Assembly (NCBI RefSeq): GCF_964355755.1
Contig: NC_092675.1
Span: 31,210,912-31,274,911, forward strand
Source of the DNA: Antedon mediterranea
Lineage: Eukaryota > Echinodermata > Crinoidea > Comatulida > Antedonidae
DNA length: 64,000 bases
Reading direction: 5' to 3'
In this document: in pieces, positions 1 through 13,600 of the stretch
How the letters are laid out: each line of letters opens with the position of its first letter
How positions within the stretch are numbered: position 1 is the stretch's first letter
Notes under the pieces: model-generated
What the model was told of the DNA's origin: nothing
The model's database searches: none
Seen by the model: the letters and a program-made list of their open reading frames with translations, nothing else
Program-made: the position numbers and the translations under genes

Positions 1-339
1 GAAGTTTGAAGCTCAGTTGCATTAATGTGGCGTGCCATACTCAAACAAAGTTCTCCACAGTAATTAAAAGATGATGGACATGATGTAATGATTTCCATTG
101 TTGTGTAACAAAAAGCAAATCACTAATAACGAAATCCAATAATTATTTACCTCTCACTACTTAATTTTTCAACTAAAGCTGTAGCTTACTTTCTATTATG
201 TATTCCACCAGCAATATCAATTATAGGCCTACATACAATAACATTACACACTAATACAACATTAAAGATGAACAATGCAGATGAGCAGCTTCAGCAAAAT
301 ACATTATTATTCAATGTGAATGTCAAATAATACACTTAC

Positions 340-1418
340 TACAACTTTACTTCCATTCATAATTTCCTGAAAGTTTACAGCATCCGTGCTATAAGATACT
401 TCAAATGACGTCACCCAGTATGATGTCACGGAACCTCCTCCTCCTCCTTGCGTAATGACCCCAGTAGTCACTGTATCATTTTTAAGGAAGTCGACTTGAA
501 TCCATTGTTGTTCATCGTCACTGCCTGCTCTCCATCCCCAATCTGAATTTAGCCTAAATCCATTCCACATATATTCAGAAGAAAATGATGTTATCTGATC
601 TGACTTAACTGTTCCATCTTCTATTCCTAAGGCATCAGCGCACCAATCTTGAGAATGAAAATGTACGATTTCAACATAAGATGATTTATTCTGCGCGTAC
701 TATCTATATTTAGTAATCAAATTTTGTAATTAAAGATGTTTTGTTGTTTTCCGTGCACAGATGTATTTGTAATCAAAATCTTTATTGTTAAATTTGCTAT
801 AGTTCAGAAACAAAGAAGTTACCTTTGCACCCAAGAACTTCAAATCTCATGCCAATATGTTCGTGATGTTCAGTTGGATGAAGGCGGATGACTCGAGCAA
901 TTATAAGTGAAGAAAACATATTTATAACTTGAGTATTCTTATCGTTATTCCCCGTAAATACCTAAATAACAGTTACAATGTAATAATTAAGGTTAATACT
1001 GTTTATTAATTCGTCAGATTTCAGGACGGAGAGGCGGTAAGAGAGGAAAAGGGTCGACGATGATGTAGGCCTATGTAGTGCATGTAAAATAAACCAAACT
1101 TTACGGTACTTGCATTTATAAGTTGGAAGTTGGTACTTCCATCATCACGGTAAAGAACTTTATACACTGTCACCCATGCTGCAGTTCCTCCATGTTTACC
1201 TTGTGTGATGATTCCAGTTACGATGGTATTCTTTTTCAGATCAGCTTGAATCCATGGATTATCGTCTTGATTAGACGGTCTCCATCCTCCTTTAAATCCA
1301 TCACCATCATTTATAGTGTTTAATCTACCACGATTAGCCCTTGTGTAATTGACGTAATAACTAGATGCCGCCAATGGCGTCGTCCCATTTTCAACACCCA
1401 GAGGTTCCTCACATAATC
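340..1418 (-). CDS. Discoidin (F5/8 type C) repeat protein, partial, three exons
   Basis: Three minus-strand exons join in phase: 1418-1105, 961-823 and 647-340. The first encodes the first part of an FA58C domain (LCEEPLGVENGT, then GGWRPSNQDDNPWIQADL and VTGIITQG). The second encodes the end of that domain (VFTGNNDKNT, then ARVIRLHPTEHHEHIGMRFE and LGC). The third opens a second domain (DWCADALGIEDG, WIQVDF, VTTGVITQGG). Intron phases alternate 1-0-1-0, the usual module arrangement for duplicated FA58C domains, and all donors are GTAA-type. FA58C domains are extracellular lectin-like or adhesion modules, so the product is probably secreted or a cell-surface protein. The gene continues past the left edge. 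No convincing exon was found upstream between 1419 and 4606, so the start and any signal peptide are unknown. Family assignment is firm; identity of the whole protein is not. Confidence 0.85.
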
Positions 1419-4400
1419 CTAAAAAGAATTTATATAGCTGTTTTATTTTGGAAATTTTTATTTTTGATGATTTAATAAAATACTGAATAAAAACGACAGA
1501 TTTACATTTTATTTCCGAAATTTCGCGCGCTAGTTACATATAATAATAAGAACAAAACATGAATAATAGTGGGTTGTACAGCCCGTTAAACAATTAGTTT
1601 GTTTACTCTCCTGGGTGCATTTTTTTAATTAAGTATATTTTAAATGTCATTTAATATTTAGTATTTATATTTATATATTTTTCATTTTGTAATTATATAC
1701 TTTATTATAATACAAACGGAGCTTTATAATTAATTATTTTAAAATAAAGAATAAAAAAACAATGTGAAAAAAACACCAATCAGTTAGTTTATCAAGTATT
1801 TAAAAAAAGGAAGCCACCATAATTGTTATGGTACCAGGGATAGGCAATCTAAATCCTTTAAAAAGGGATTCAATTTACATGCTGAGTGGTCATCCAAAAA
1901 AGGAATGTCTTAGATCATACCACCATTAAAGTGGTATACCGTAACCTTCTGCCGACAAAGAGTCCACGTTGTCAATAGTTATTTTAACTCATGAGAGGCA
2001 TTACATTCTGCTGTTTCTCAATAATCATACTCAGTTTGTCTGTTGGTTCTGTGTACTTCGTTTAATAATTCAATTATTTAAATATCTTAAAATAAGTATG
2101 TGTAGAGGCCTACATACCGTCAACAACATTCGGCGAGCTGTTTACATTGACGACAGTAACAAGAACTGGAAAACAAGTAATAATACTATACAATTCTAGC
2201 CGTGATTTGTCAAGTATTGTAAAAGCGATTAGGACTAACATACATAAACGAATTAAAGAATACATGGGGTCATTTGTTTCCAATGCTGCTGGTTTTGATG
2301 GGCAATTAAGCGCGGCAGAACACAAGTTTTGAAAATAAGGCAGATCAACAAGATGTTTCGTATGTTCGCCAGATCTACAAGCCCCTTATGCACCCCACTA
2401 CACCCTACGCATACAGTATTTGTAAAACACATCAGTTTGTATACATTAGATGGGTTAGGAAAAAACAATTCGGTTTAACTTCGTAATAATTATATACCCT
2501 ATAATTTAAAATAGTTTACGTACCTATTATTAAATGTATGTACATCTTTCTTGGTAATCTTCATGCAGTATATCGAATGTGCAATTACTCTTCCAAATCC
2601 ATAATCGATTTTTTTAATTCGCTATTAAGGATCTCTGAAGTCATTGAATGAGATTGCATAAGTTGTACAGATAACAAGTCCAGCAAGTCTGCCAACAAGT
2701 TTGTAGGTCTGCACAGCCTTGTGGTCTGCAGGAAAGTGACGATGTGATGGACAAGCTTAAGGGTTCGTTGCTCGAATCGCGTATTATGCAAACTACAGGT
2801 TGATTACCTTCATTTAGTATAAGTATAAAAGGAATAATAGGATGTTCTTTGTTGGAAATGTCATTGGTTTAGCATGCTTGTTATTTGATATCATCATCAA
2901 CATAATTATGAACTAAACATAATTATTAGAATGTAATACGATATAACTTATATATATATATAACAATAGCAAGATGAATTCTAGAAAAATGAATGACGTG
3001 ACTGATGGAAGTTGTCAAGTAAAGGTTGTTGAATGGTTTATTTTTAGCCCCGATTATTCGAATTCATGATGGTCTCTGTTCTAATGTACTCCAACTATTG
3101 CCGCTGAGAAATTCACGGCGGCAAAATACACCGTCTCCGTTCTGTGTGTTTCAGTTTTTTATTTATTTTATGCAATCATTAAAATATGGATTACATCTCA
3201 GCCAATTGATATCATAATAAATTTCTGTTCTGGTTTATTCTGGTGCATCAATTAAAAAGCGATTATTATTATTAGATCACACCCACAGAAAGTTTACATA
3301 AGACCTAATATTGCCTTGAAATAACCAACATTGGAACTTCAAACAAGCCTAACAATTAAAGTTCATTTGGACTCATCTATTACAGATTGCAAGAAGAATT
3401 CTTATTCCAGACAATGCTTACCAAATGAAATGATATCTTATTGAAGTCATCAATACAATTAATGTTATTGATTTGAGCCAGAAATACACGCTCGGTCCAC
3501 TTTATTTTTAATTGTAATATTATCAACTGTCTTGGTATTGTGTACGTTACAATATGCATTATTGACTATAGATTAATATAACTACGACATTTATGGTAAC
3601 ATAATCTGATGAACATAATATACTCCATCATTTTATAAGTAGCTCCATAATAAAGTCTGAGAGAACGACCTATTTTGAGTTTAAAACGTATAAAGTACTA
3701 CAAGAGAACTACTTCAATTTGACCGCTGTTGCCTCCCTGTTTGTACGATTGAATGCCCTAATGATGATGTCTGAAATTCCGGGTCGAATCTCGTCTGCGT
3801 CTTCCTAACTCTCTCACAGTTTTCTCTGTTGCATGTCAATATAAACTGAAAATTACCGGTAATTTATAATTCATTAAACGATGAAGATAATCACTATATT
3901 GGATCATATAGAAGTAACCTTTTTTCACATTACATTATCAGATCCAAATGAACTTATTTAATAATCAGAGTTGTTATTATACTATGACATGATGCAATGT
4001 GACTATGCCCCTTGAATTGTTGGCGAATGCAGATGATACAGACCAATTAAAACATAAACAAAATGTTTACAACAATAAAAAAAAAAAAGAAGAAATGTTA
4101 TTTTATTTTATTTGTCTTGTTTGTTGTATCTAATCTTCCACGTTTGGGCCGGAGTGTGGTAGGTAAAATTGTGGCGGAGGGATCCTCACAATATGCGGCG
4201 GGTCCTCATCAATAATTGGCGTGGGGTCATGTGATCATTAGTTGTGGGACCCGGAGGAGGCCGGGCCATGGCTGTTTCAATAACATTATGCTTAATTAAA
4301 GTAATTTTTACTTATTTGATCTCCTTTCACACATTGTCTTCTTCTTTTTTTTCTAAAGTAAAACTATCTGTTCTTTTTTGTTCAATGTGTAGAAAATAAA

Positions 4401-4606
4401 TGAAACAAACAAATGAAACAAACATTTAAAAATTTCACCGATGCGCCCTCATTTTAAACTTTTTGAAAGTGGATCAAGAAGTACAAGAAATTACGATCAC
4501 ATGACCGTTTAAATAGATTAAATCCATTGTCATTCAAATGAATTGTTTACAGTGATATACAAAGACTCAGACTTGGTACGTTTAAAGATAAGTTACAGCA
4601 ATCACA
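1419..4606. other. Intergenic or intronic, no supported exon
   Basis: This AT-rich stretch lies between the minus-strand discoidin gene and the plus-strand ACSL gene. Short ORFs are present but none has splice sites plus family similarity. The 5' part may be an intron of the discoidin gene. A conspicuous GC-rich patch at about 4140-4275 lies 330-470 bp upstream of the ACSL-A start codon and is the best promoter-proximal candidate. An E-box-like CACATG lies near 4499. Confidence 0.4.
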
Positions 4607-7600
4607 ATGTTTGTTTTTGTCTTAACATCACTGTTTTCTGTCGTTTGGGGTAAGTATATGCTATTAGTCCCGGGTTTCTTTTTATCCTACACTGAAGAAA
4701 ATAACCCGGCAAATGAGTTAAAAGAACAAGATACAATTAGATCTGTAGCTAGTATAAAGTAATGAGTTATTATTATTATTACTTGGAATGTTGGGAATGA
4801 ACGGATGCTGTTGGCAGACGGTAATACAAATGTTGCTTTAAGTCTATACTAACCAACTAGTTTGCAACCACGAGCAATAAAAGTTTTTTTATGTATAAAG
4901 TTGCGGATAACATTTTCAAACTGTGATTTTGCTCGTGTTTGCAAATAAAACTAGCAGCTAGCGCACATTTCTTTTTAGCTATTATTATCGTCTTGGTGGT
5001 GTACAGAAAAAAAACCACACAAATGATCAAGTTTAGGATAGTTTATCAACCATTGCAGCATTTTTTGTTAAACTTTTGGCACAGTCGGCCCAGGACCGTA
5101 AAAGTGCTCGGAGAACGTGAACTTCTACAGTATAAATTGCTTTATTTTTCAACACGCTATTACACGCATATTCTACACGCCTACGAGAAGTGTGTTGTAT
5201 AACAACAAAGTGACAATGGATGATCCAGGTCAGCAGATTAGGATAAGAGCATGCGCAGAGAGTGGGAACTTCCTGATGCATTTTGCAGCTGCTCAGATCA
5301 CACACCACACAGCCAGACAGCGTGTTTATTTTTTCTGGGTGAGAGGGTAGGCCTACGTGACACGTGTAATAACATCGGAAAGGTACATTCATTTAAAGCG
5401 CTTTCATTTTGGTAATAAGCCTGGAGGGGCTGGGATAGGCTATTTTTATTGAGGCGTGTTTAGTGTAGGCCTACTGTATGGTAGTTAGGCCTAACTCTCT
5501 AGCCAATCTACTACCTAGTCTATAGGTAGGCTTAGTTTAGGCCTAACTAGTACTACTGTACTACTAGTAGTAGCAGACGCACAGATAGCCCATCCAGGTC
5601 ATGCTTACTCAGACTGCATGTTTTATTCATCATCTAGCTAGGCCTACTATTCAAGTCGCCCACCTCAGGAAGTCGCCCCATTTAAAGTCTCCCCATTACA
5701 AATTCGCCCCAACGTAAAGTGTTAACTGCTGTTATGCGCGATTTGAACGGTTTGCGAAACCATGATGAAAAGCAAAATAATACGGAACGGTGTAGGCATA
5801 AAAAGGGGAATCCCCGCGGTCGCACTCTCGACTCGAAACGCAGCAGCTCACCAGTAGAAGGGGAAACCCCGCCGTAGTCGCTCCGGTTTACGATGATATC
5901 AGTCTACGTTTGAAATCGGTCGCATTTATTTAATTTTGGTCGCGATAAAAATGATAAAGTGCAGATATTAGGATCTAGGTTATTTATTTTACCAGGTAGA
6001 TCATTAATTTGATGAATGAATATTTATTTTTAATAATTAAATTGTTTTTATTTTACAGTTGAGTAGGTCTTCTATGTATGCGTACCTTCAAAATGGCAAT
6101 TTGTAAACATCGTTTAAGAATAAGATTATACGACCATGTTAACAGTACAAAAGAGATATATGATGTATATCAGATAAATTATATTTTTGTAGCTATAAAA
6201 AACCTAGTTACAGTCTAATTGTTGTGTATTATCAAATTTAGGTGGACTTTCAACCGCCAGTTTGAAATAGGAATATTTTTAATACAATTTAACCATTTTG
6301 AATAAAAAACCCCTTATCCCTTATGAAATAAGATGTGTATTTTTACTAACCATCCATATCTGTAGGCCTTCTCTCTGTCAGTTTATGGACATGTGTGTTA
6401 TTGTTTATTGCAGCATTACCTGTACGTCCTGTGTCTAATGACCAATTAGAAATCATGGATAATGAAATAGATTATCAACTACTTATTTATGGTGCAGCAA
6501 CCATTGCAATTGGCACTGTCATCTATCTGGTTGTCAAGAAAACTAGCCCTTCTTCTCCTAAAGCTATCAAGCAATCAGTAATATTACCAGTAAGTATTTT
6601 AAACTCTTCTTTTGTGGTTTTGTACAATATAATGCATTGGGCTAGATGGTTTTATTTAAAAAATGTTATTTCAACCATCTTTAAAGAGGGTAAACCTTCC
6701 AGTTTAGCCCAGTGGGTTATTTTATTATTATTATTTGTTGGGTATATAAAATACATTGCAACAATTAACAATATCAAGTTTGAGTATTAATATTTATTTA
6801 TGAATCCACATAATAGTAAAAAGAAACTTCTTTCTTTTTTGTAGGGTGATGAACGAATTCACATTTCTCCATTGACAAATATCAATGAGGATGGCACACC
6901 AGACTTAATTGAGTATACTTACGAAGATGCCAGAACCATGTATCAAGCTATGATTCGTGGCAATGAACAGAGTAGTAAGTCATTGCAATATCACTTTAAA
7001 TCCAATTAGATTCATTTTATTTTGTCACAAAAGGAATAAAATTATTGCAAGTTTGAATGTGTTTTAAATAATAAAGCTCTGTCTACATTATCTAATCAAT
7101 GTGACAAAAAATGTGATGTGCCCATACAGTATATGGACTTATAATGTCATATCACTACCATATTTGGGCACATCACACTTTTTTTGTCAAACTAATTTGA
7201 TAATGTAGACAGAGCTTTAGTTTTGAAAACATCAATTAAATCTTTGTGTTTATCACATTTTCTTTGTTGAAGTTGCCGCTTTTTACAAGATTGTGAATCA
7301 ATTTTTACTCAAATATTGTACTATTATACAGTTGTTGTTGGTTTTACTGCATAACATAACTTATCCTATTGTTTCCATATAATAGAAAATGGACCATGTC
7401 TTGGCTGGCGGCCAGCACCTGAAGAGCCATTCCAATGGCTCACATACCAAGAGGTAAGTATACTTTACTGTTTAGTTCTAATGACCTTATATAACAATGT
7501 TCTGTTAAGCCTAGATGAATCATTTTGCCAACAAAAGAGTTTGTAGGCTGCTAATTCAATAGAACTCATATTAAGTAGGTCGGGAAACAATTTAAATCTA

Positions 7601-10600
7601 AGAATACATGTTTACACTTGCATAAAAAAAATGGTACATGATATAATAAAAATAGAGCTGTAGCTTGGTGGTTAACATTCTTGTCTTCCAAATTACAAGG
7701 TCTAAAGTTCAATCCTGACCTAGTGCCACATTTTCCACACTACTCCCTAACCTTCAAATGAGACTTCAGTTTAAGAGCAAGAGATACAGTAGTTGTCCAT
7801 CATGTAATTGGAGAGTTTGATATGAATGACAATAAATGTGTTTAATGTCTGCATTTGTTACAGGTACTGGATCGTGCATATGCAATTGGCTCGGCAATGG
7901 TTGTGAAAGGATTTTCACCAGGACAAAATACTTACATTGGTATTTACGCCAATAACAGACCAGAGGTAAAGAAACCCTCTAACAGAGCAAATTAATGATA
8001 CTTTAAAAAAAATGTAATAATAAGGTGTGCTTTGCTATTGTTGTATTGTGACCTTGACTTGATTGTTTAATTGAATGATAGTTTATTCGTAAAGACCTAT
8101 TTTCTGTGTGTAAGAATTTGATAAAGGAAGTTGTTCTAGATACTTTAAGCCATAAGCCTAAAAGACGCCAAGAGACATACTATTTTTAGTTGGAATTATT
8201 AGTATTTTAGAGTATGTATCATAGTGTAATGCACGGTTGTAAAATAATTTTTGGCTCTGAAAAAAGTGTACTTGAAAAAAACAAGAGTAAATTTTGAGTT
8301 AATTTAACTGTTTTTTTTTTGTCTTTTATAAGTGAACTCATTATTTTTGTTTTTTTCTACATAGGTGAATAACATTAAAACTGCAAAATTACCCATACTT
8401 CATTGTTCATGTTTTTAAGGGATAATTCATAATAATTATTAATTAATATTACATAATTTTTTCAGTGGGTAATTGCAGAGCATTCTTGTATTAAGTTCAA
8501 CATGATAACAGTACCTCTTTATGACACATTGGGAGATGATGCTTGTGTTCATATTATTAATCAAGGTATTCTCAACATATTGTTGTATTCATAATCATCA
8601 TCAAATATCATCACCAGCCCTCAAACTAATTGTTACTACCACCAATATCTACACCCATGTGACCATCATCAAACTTTATGTTACAAAAAAATGTGAGGTG
8701 CCAATAAATGGACATGATGATGTCATATCACTACCATATTTGGAGATATCACAATTTATTGTCAAACTAGTTTGGTAGTCATAGACAGAGCTTAATATTA
8801 ATGACTACCACCAATCTGCACCCATAGTGGTTACATTCAGTACCACTAGACTGAATGTTGGTAACTACCACCCATGTTGTGGCATGTGATCATCATCAAA
8901 TTAATATCTTCACAGCCAATATACCATTGATCTTTCTTGACACTGTTGACAAACTAAACAAATTGCTGAAGAGGTCAGATGAAATGTCAACGTTGAAAGT
9001 GTTTGTATTAATGGTTGGAGAAGTGAGTGAAGAAATAAAAGGAGCTTGCAGCAGTAAAGGAATAGAAGTGTTGACATTTGAGGAAATGCTAAAACTTGGT
9101 CAGGAAAACAAGAAAGAAGAACAGGTAACAAATCCTCTTTTTGTCTTCCATTTTGAATGTCATTTATGAAATATTTTTTATACCTATTTGTTTCTTTTGT
9201 CGTTTGAATAGATATTTGGTTCGTAGCAATATTTATTTTTTTATTTTTAAAGTTACCAAACCCTGATGACGTCTTTTCTGTGTGTTATACAAGTGGAACA
9301 ACTGGTAAGAGTCTGAGTATATTGTGATTTTGTTGAGTTCAGCCTTTGTTGTTGCCTGTAATTTCCACAGTATTTTATTACTAATTTATTACTTTTCACT
9401 ACTATATATTGAGGGTAAAAATTGTAATAAAATAGTTTGATTTTTGTTATTGCTTTGTATTTCAAGGTTTGCCTAAAGGTGTTATTCTGACCCATTCTAA
9501 TCTGATAGCTGATATTGCTGGTGTCTATGAGTACACAAAGGTTTGTTTAAAAAAACCATACAAATATATATGAATATATTCAATATTTTTTAACATAATG
9601 GTAATATTTTATCAGTGCCTTCCAGGCCTTTTGCATGGGAGGTTGTATTTTTTGCTAAATTTGCTGCATTTTTAGGGACTTCAGGATGGGAAGCCACAAG
9701 ACGGTGCTCATTTATGCATGCAAAGTGGGCGGAGCTTAGCATTCTGTCGTCTTAACTTTGTGAAGACTTAATTAATTAAAAAGAAATGTTATCTAACCAA
9801 ATTGTTTTTTAGGACTGTTTTTCAGTGGATCCAAGCTACAGCCACATATCGTACCTTCCACTTGCGCATATGTTTGAAAGAGCTATGCATGTGAGTAACA
9901 TACATATTTATATATGTGTTAGATGTTAAATAATAGAGTATTTGTAAATTAATTATAAACCGTTTTAATATTCATATATATATATATTGCAATGTACTTA
10001 ATGTTTTAGTTTAGTAGTTTAGTAATAGTATCATTATGTTGTTATTCTATTTTTTATAATTTGTTATTTTTTAATTTATGAATAACATTTTATTCTTTCT
10101 CTTGTTTTGTATTTGAGCTTAACTTACTTACAAACAACATATGGTTGAATTAAGTTTCTGTGAATGAATAAACTTATTTCTAGTATTATTTGAATAAACA
10201 CTGCCGGAGGACAATGTTTGATATTTGTTGTAACTTCCCAAAGCCATTGTTCATATTTAAAAAAGAAACCAACTGCTTAGGGGGAAATTCAATCAAATCA
10301 AATATTTTCAAATTATATGTAAACAAAATTCAAAAAATGTTATGTGATTACAAAATATTTAACTTTGAAAGTAATCTTTTTTATCTTTGTTGTGCGTTGC
10401 AGGGATTAGCTTACATCCATGGAGGTCGGGTTGGAATATTTCAGGGAAATCCCAAACTTCTAACTGATGACATACAAGCTCTAAAACCAGCTAGTTTTCC
10501 ATCGGTACCTCGAGTTCTCAATAGGATTTATGATAAGGTATAGCACAGGATTAACAAATAGTAATTGTTCATCTTCAAGAGAAGATCACTCAAGTTTCCT

Positions 10601-13600
10601 AAAATTTTGTTTTCAAATTTTGTGTTTATGTTTTTCGCTAAAATTGTTCTCTCCCAGTAACTCTATTTAAAGAAAATTCATAAAACTTTGTTTTTTTAAA
10701 TTTTGTATTTATGTTTTTAGCTAAGTAACTCTATTTAAAGAAAGATTGAAACTTTTTTCATTTTTTTAGCTTATTTTATTTGTATCTCGATTGAAATCCA
10801 CCCACTAACTTGGATTTATATACACACCTATATACATTACTCATTAAAAATAACATACTGTATTGATGTGTTTAAATAGGAATTGATTAAACCCAGTATT
10901 ATGAGTGGTTTTTCTGATTCAGGTGTCAATGAGGCATTAACTGCAATAATGATTTTGTTTAGGTGATGGGGCAAGTTAATTCTGCTTCATGGTTAAAAAA
11001 GAAAATGTTTTATATGGCATTGAATTCCAAGAGGAAGGCACTTGAAAGGTAAAACTTTGATACAAATAATGATTGTTCACTCAATTCAAAATTCATTTAT
11101 TTGAAACTTAATTTATTTAGGCCAAGGATAACTTAAAAATAATATTAAATAGTTTGCTACTATCAATTCAGTATGTCTGATCAACTTTTGAAATCTAAAA
11201 TTTAGGGGAGAAATCTGCTTTGACACAATTTGGGATAAACTGGTGTTCAAGAAAATTCAGGTAAACTTTTGAATTGTTTGTTTGTTAACATTCAGAGATG
11301 ATGGCAGACTTGAATTACCCAAAGATTTCACAAAATAAATGAATATTATAACTCTTTGTTGTTTTTTGTTTGTAGTTAATGTTAGGTGGGCAACTTAGAA
11401 TGATGATAGCTGCAGCTGCTCCTTTATCTCCTGAAAAAATGCTCTTCTTCAGGTCAGCAATGGGATGCTGGGTAAGGTCACAATTAACTTTACTTTAAGT
11501 AATGTCAACAAAGTAATGCAGTGGCATCGGTCGTTGATATGTTACCAATCTCAAATTCTGGGTTAAAATCTTGTCAGACATGGTTCCAGTATTTCTTGCC
11601 AGTACAGTGTCACTACTGTATGTAAGCCTCATGAGGTACTTGGTTTAGAAAACATTGGATTCCCATTCTTCAAGTTTTGTGCTTGCTGCTGGATGGTGTG
11701 TGAAACAAATAATGGTTTATATAGTCATTGTTTGAATTGACTGAGTCATGATGGAATGGCATGATTTTTTTAGCTATATTTGAGCTACAGAATCTACTGT
11801 TGTTTTTACATTTACCTACTAGATGTAAAGATTGATTTGAATTGATTTGTTATCATAGGTATTTGAAGGCTATGGTCAGACAGAATGCACAGCTGCATGT
11901 ACATTCACCTATCCAGGAGATGTATCTTTTGGACATGTTGGAAGTGTAATTCCATGTTGTATGATTAAGTTGGTTGATGTACCTGAAATGGAATACTTTG
12001 CAAGTGATGATAAAGGAGAAGTAAGTACGCCATACCAGTCCTAAATTATTAACACCTTTGGTTTGATTTTTACAATTTCAAAGACAATAATTTAGGTTTT
12101 AATTAATAGAAATTATTCAATTCAGGTTTGTGTAAAAGGGCCAATTCTTAGCAAAGGTTATCTGAAAAATGAAGAGAAAACTAAAGACACATTTGATGAA
12201 AATGGATGGCTTCACACTGGAGATATTGGGGAGTGGTTACCAGTAAGTATGTTTTATGGCAGGTATTATACACAAAGTGTAAATATTACTATTAGGAATA
12301 TCAAACACTGAATTGAATAACGTCCACACCTGTTGTTTGAAGATGAACTCCGTACTGATTGAGTACTCTAACATTATTATATTAGAAATGTATCTAATGG
12401 ATTTGTTTTAGACTGGACAGCTAAAGATTGTTGATCGTAAGAAACACATCTTCAAGTTATCACAAGGAGAATATGTTGCACCAGAAAAGATTGAGAATGT
12501 GTACATCAAGTCGCTGTACGTTGCTCAGGCATTCGTCTTTGGGTATAGCCTTAAGGTACAGTTGTCTGATTCATGTTGTTTGAATTTAAATGTAATTAAT
12601 CCTTCACAATTTAACTGTAAGATTACAGGGGAGTGGTAACATATAATATAATATTAATAGTTAAAAATGTATAAATCATATAGTATAATAGTAGTTTATA
12701 ATTTCATATTTGCTGTCAAGGGAATCCTCCCCTGCTTGCATTCAAACCAGTGTCTAAATTCATCCCTTTTACATAGAATAACCCTGTTTTATCTTTTTTG
12801 ATGTAAATGTGTAAGTGCTATTTTTTTTAATGTATTGAAACGTGATGATTCATGCTTTTTTATGTCATTTTGAATAAATACCAATGTATAAAAACAGCCG
12901 GTAGAATTTTAAAATAACTAGAGTGAATCATTCCTTCATCTGTTGGTTTTATTTTCCCCAATAGCCAACAAGTCACTCCACTTCTGTTAGGCAATGAAAA
13001 AAGCATGTACAGTATTTTGTATAGAAATTAGAATACTGTACTATTTATTATTTATTCATTATAGTCGAACCTTGTAGGGATTGTCATTCCTGATGAAGAA
13101 GAGTTGATGAAGTACGCAAAATCTAAATCTTTAGACATGACATTCCAAGAATTATGCAAACACAAGGTTAGTAAATTATAAATCTTTAAATAAATTATCG
13201 AATTGCTCATGTATTTTGAAATTATTTTATCATTGAAAACCTGACAGTGTTTTCTATAGTAACATATTGTAATGCATTTATTAGTTTAAATGTTCTAGTT
13301 GTGTCATAGTTTAATACAAATGTTCTAGTTGTGCCATAGTTTTGTTAAATGGTAGCAATCCTGTTTTTGTAGACAATTTATGACAAACTTTTTGAAGACA
13401 TGGTCAAGGTAGCAAAAGAATGTAATTTAAAAGGCTTTGAACAGGTAACACACATTTTTCTTCACATTTATTATTCTTTAAACCAAAAGATATATCTGGT
13501 TTACTGTTGGAATATAATGGCTGATCTCTCAGTGATAGTTGTTATAAAATAAAAAGCAGTATCATAAATGTCAACTTCAATGAGTGCAGATTTATTTTTA

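Noticed and set aside
1-60. Possible next FA58C half-exon on the minus strand (ARHINATELQ)
   Set aside because: It resembles the ARxIRxxPTE pattern but lacks a residue and a clear acceptor, and it runs off the edge.
10190-10402. Upstream part of the ORF covering ACSL-A exon 11
   Set aside because: The frame is open by chance in the intron. The family alignment and the GTTGCAG acceptor put the exon start at 10403.
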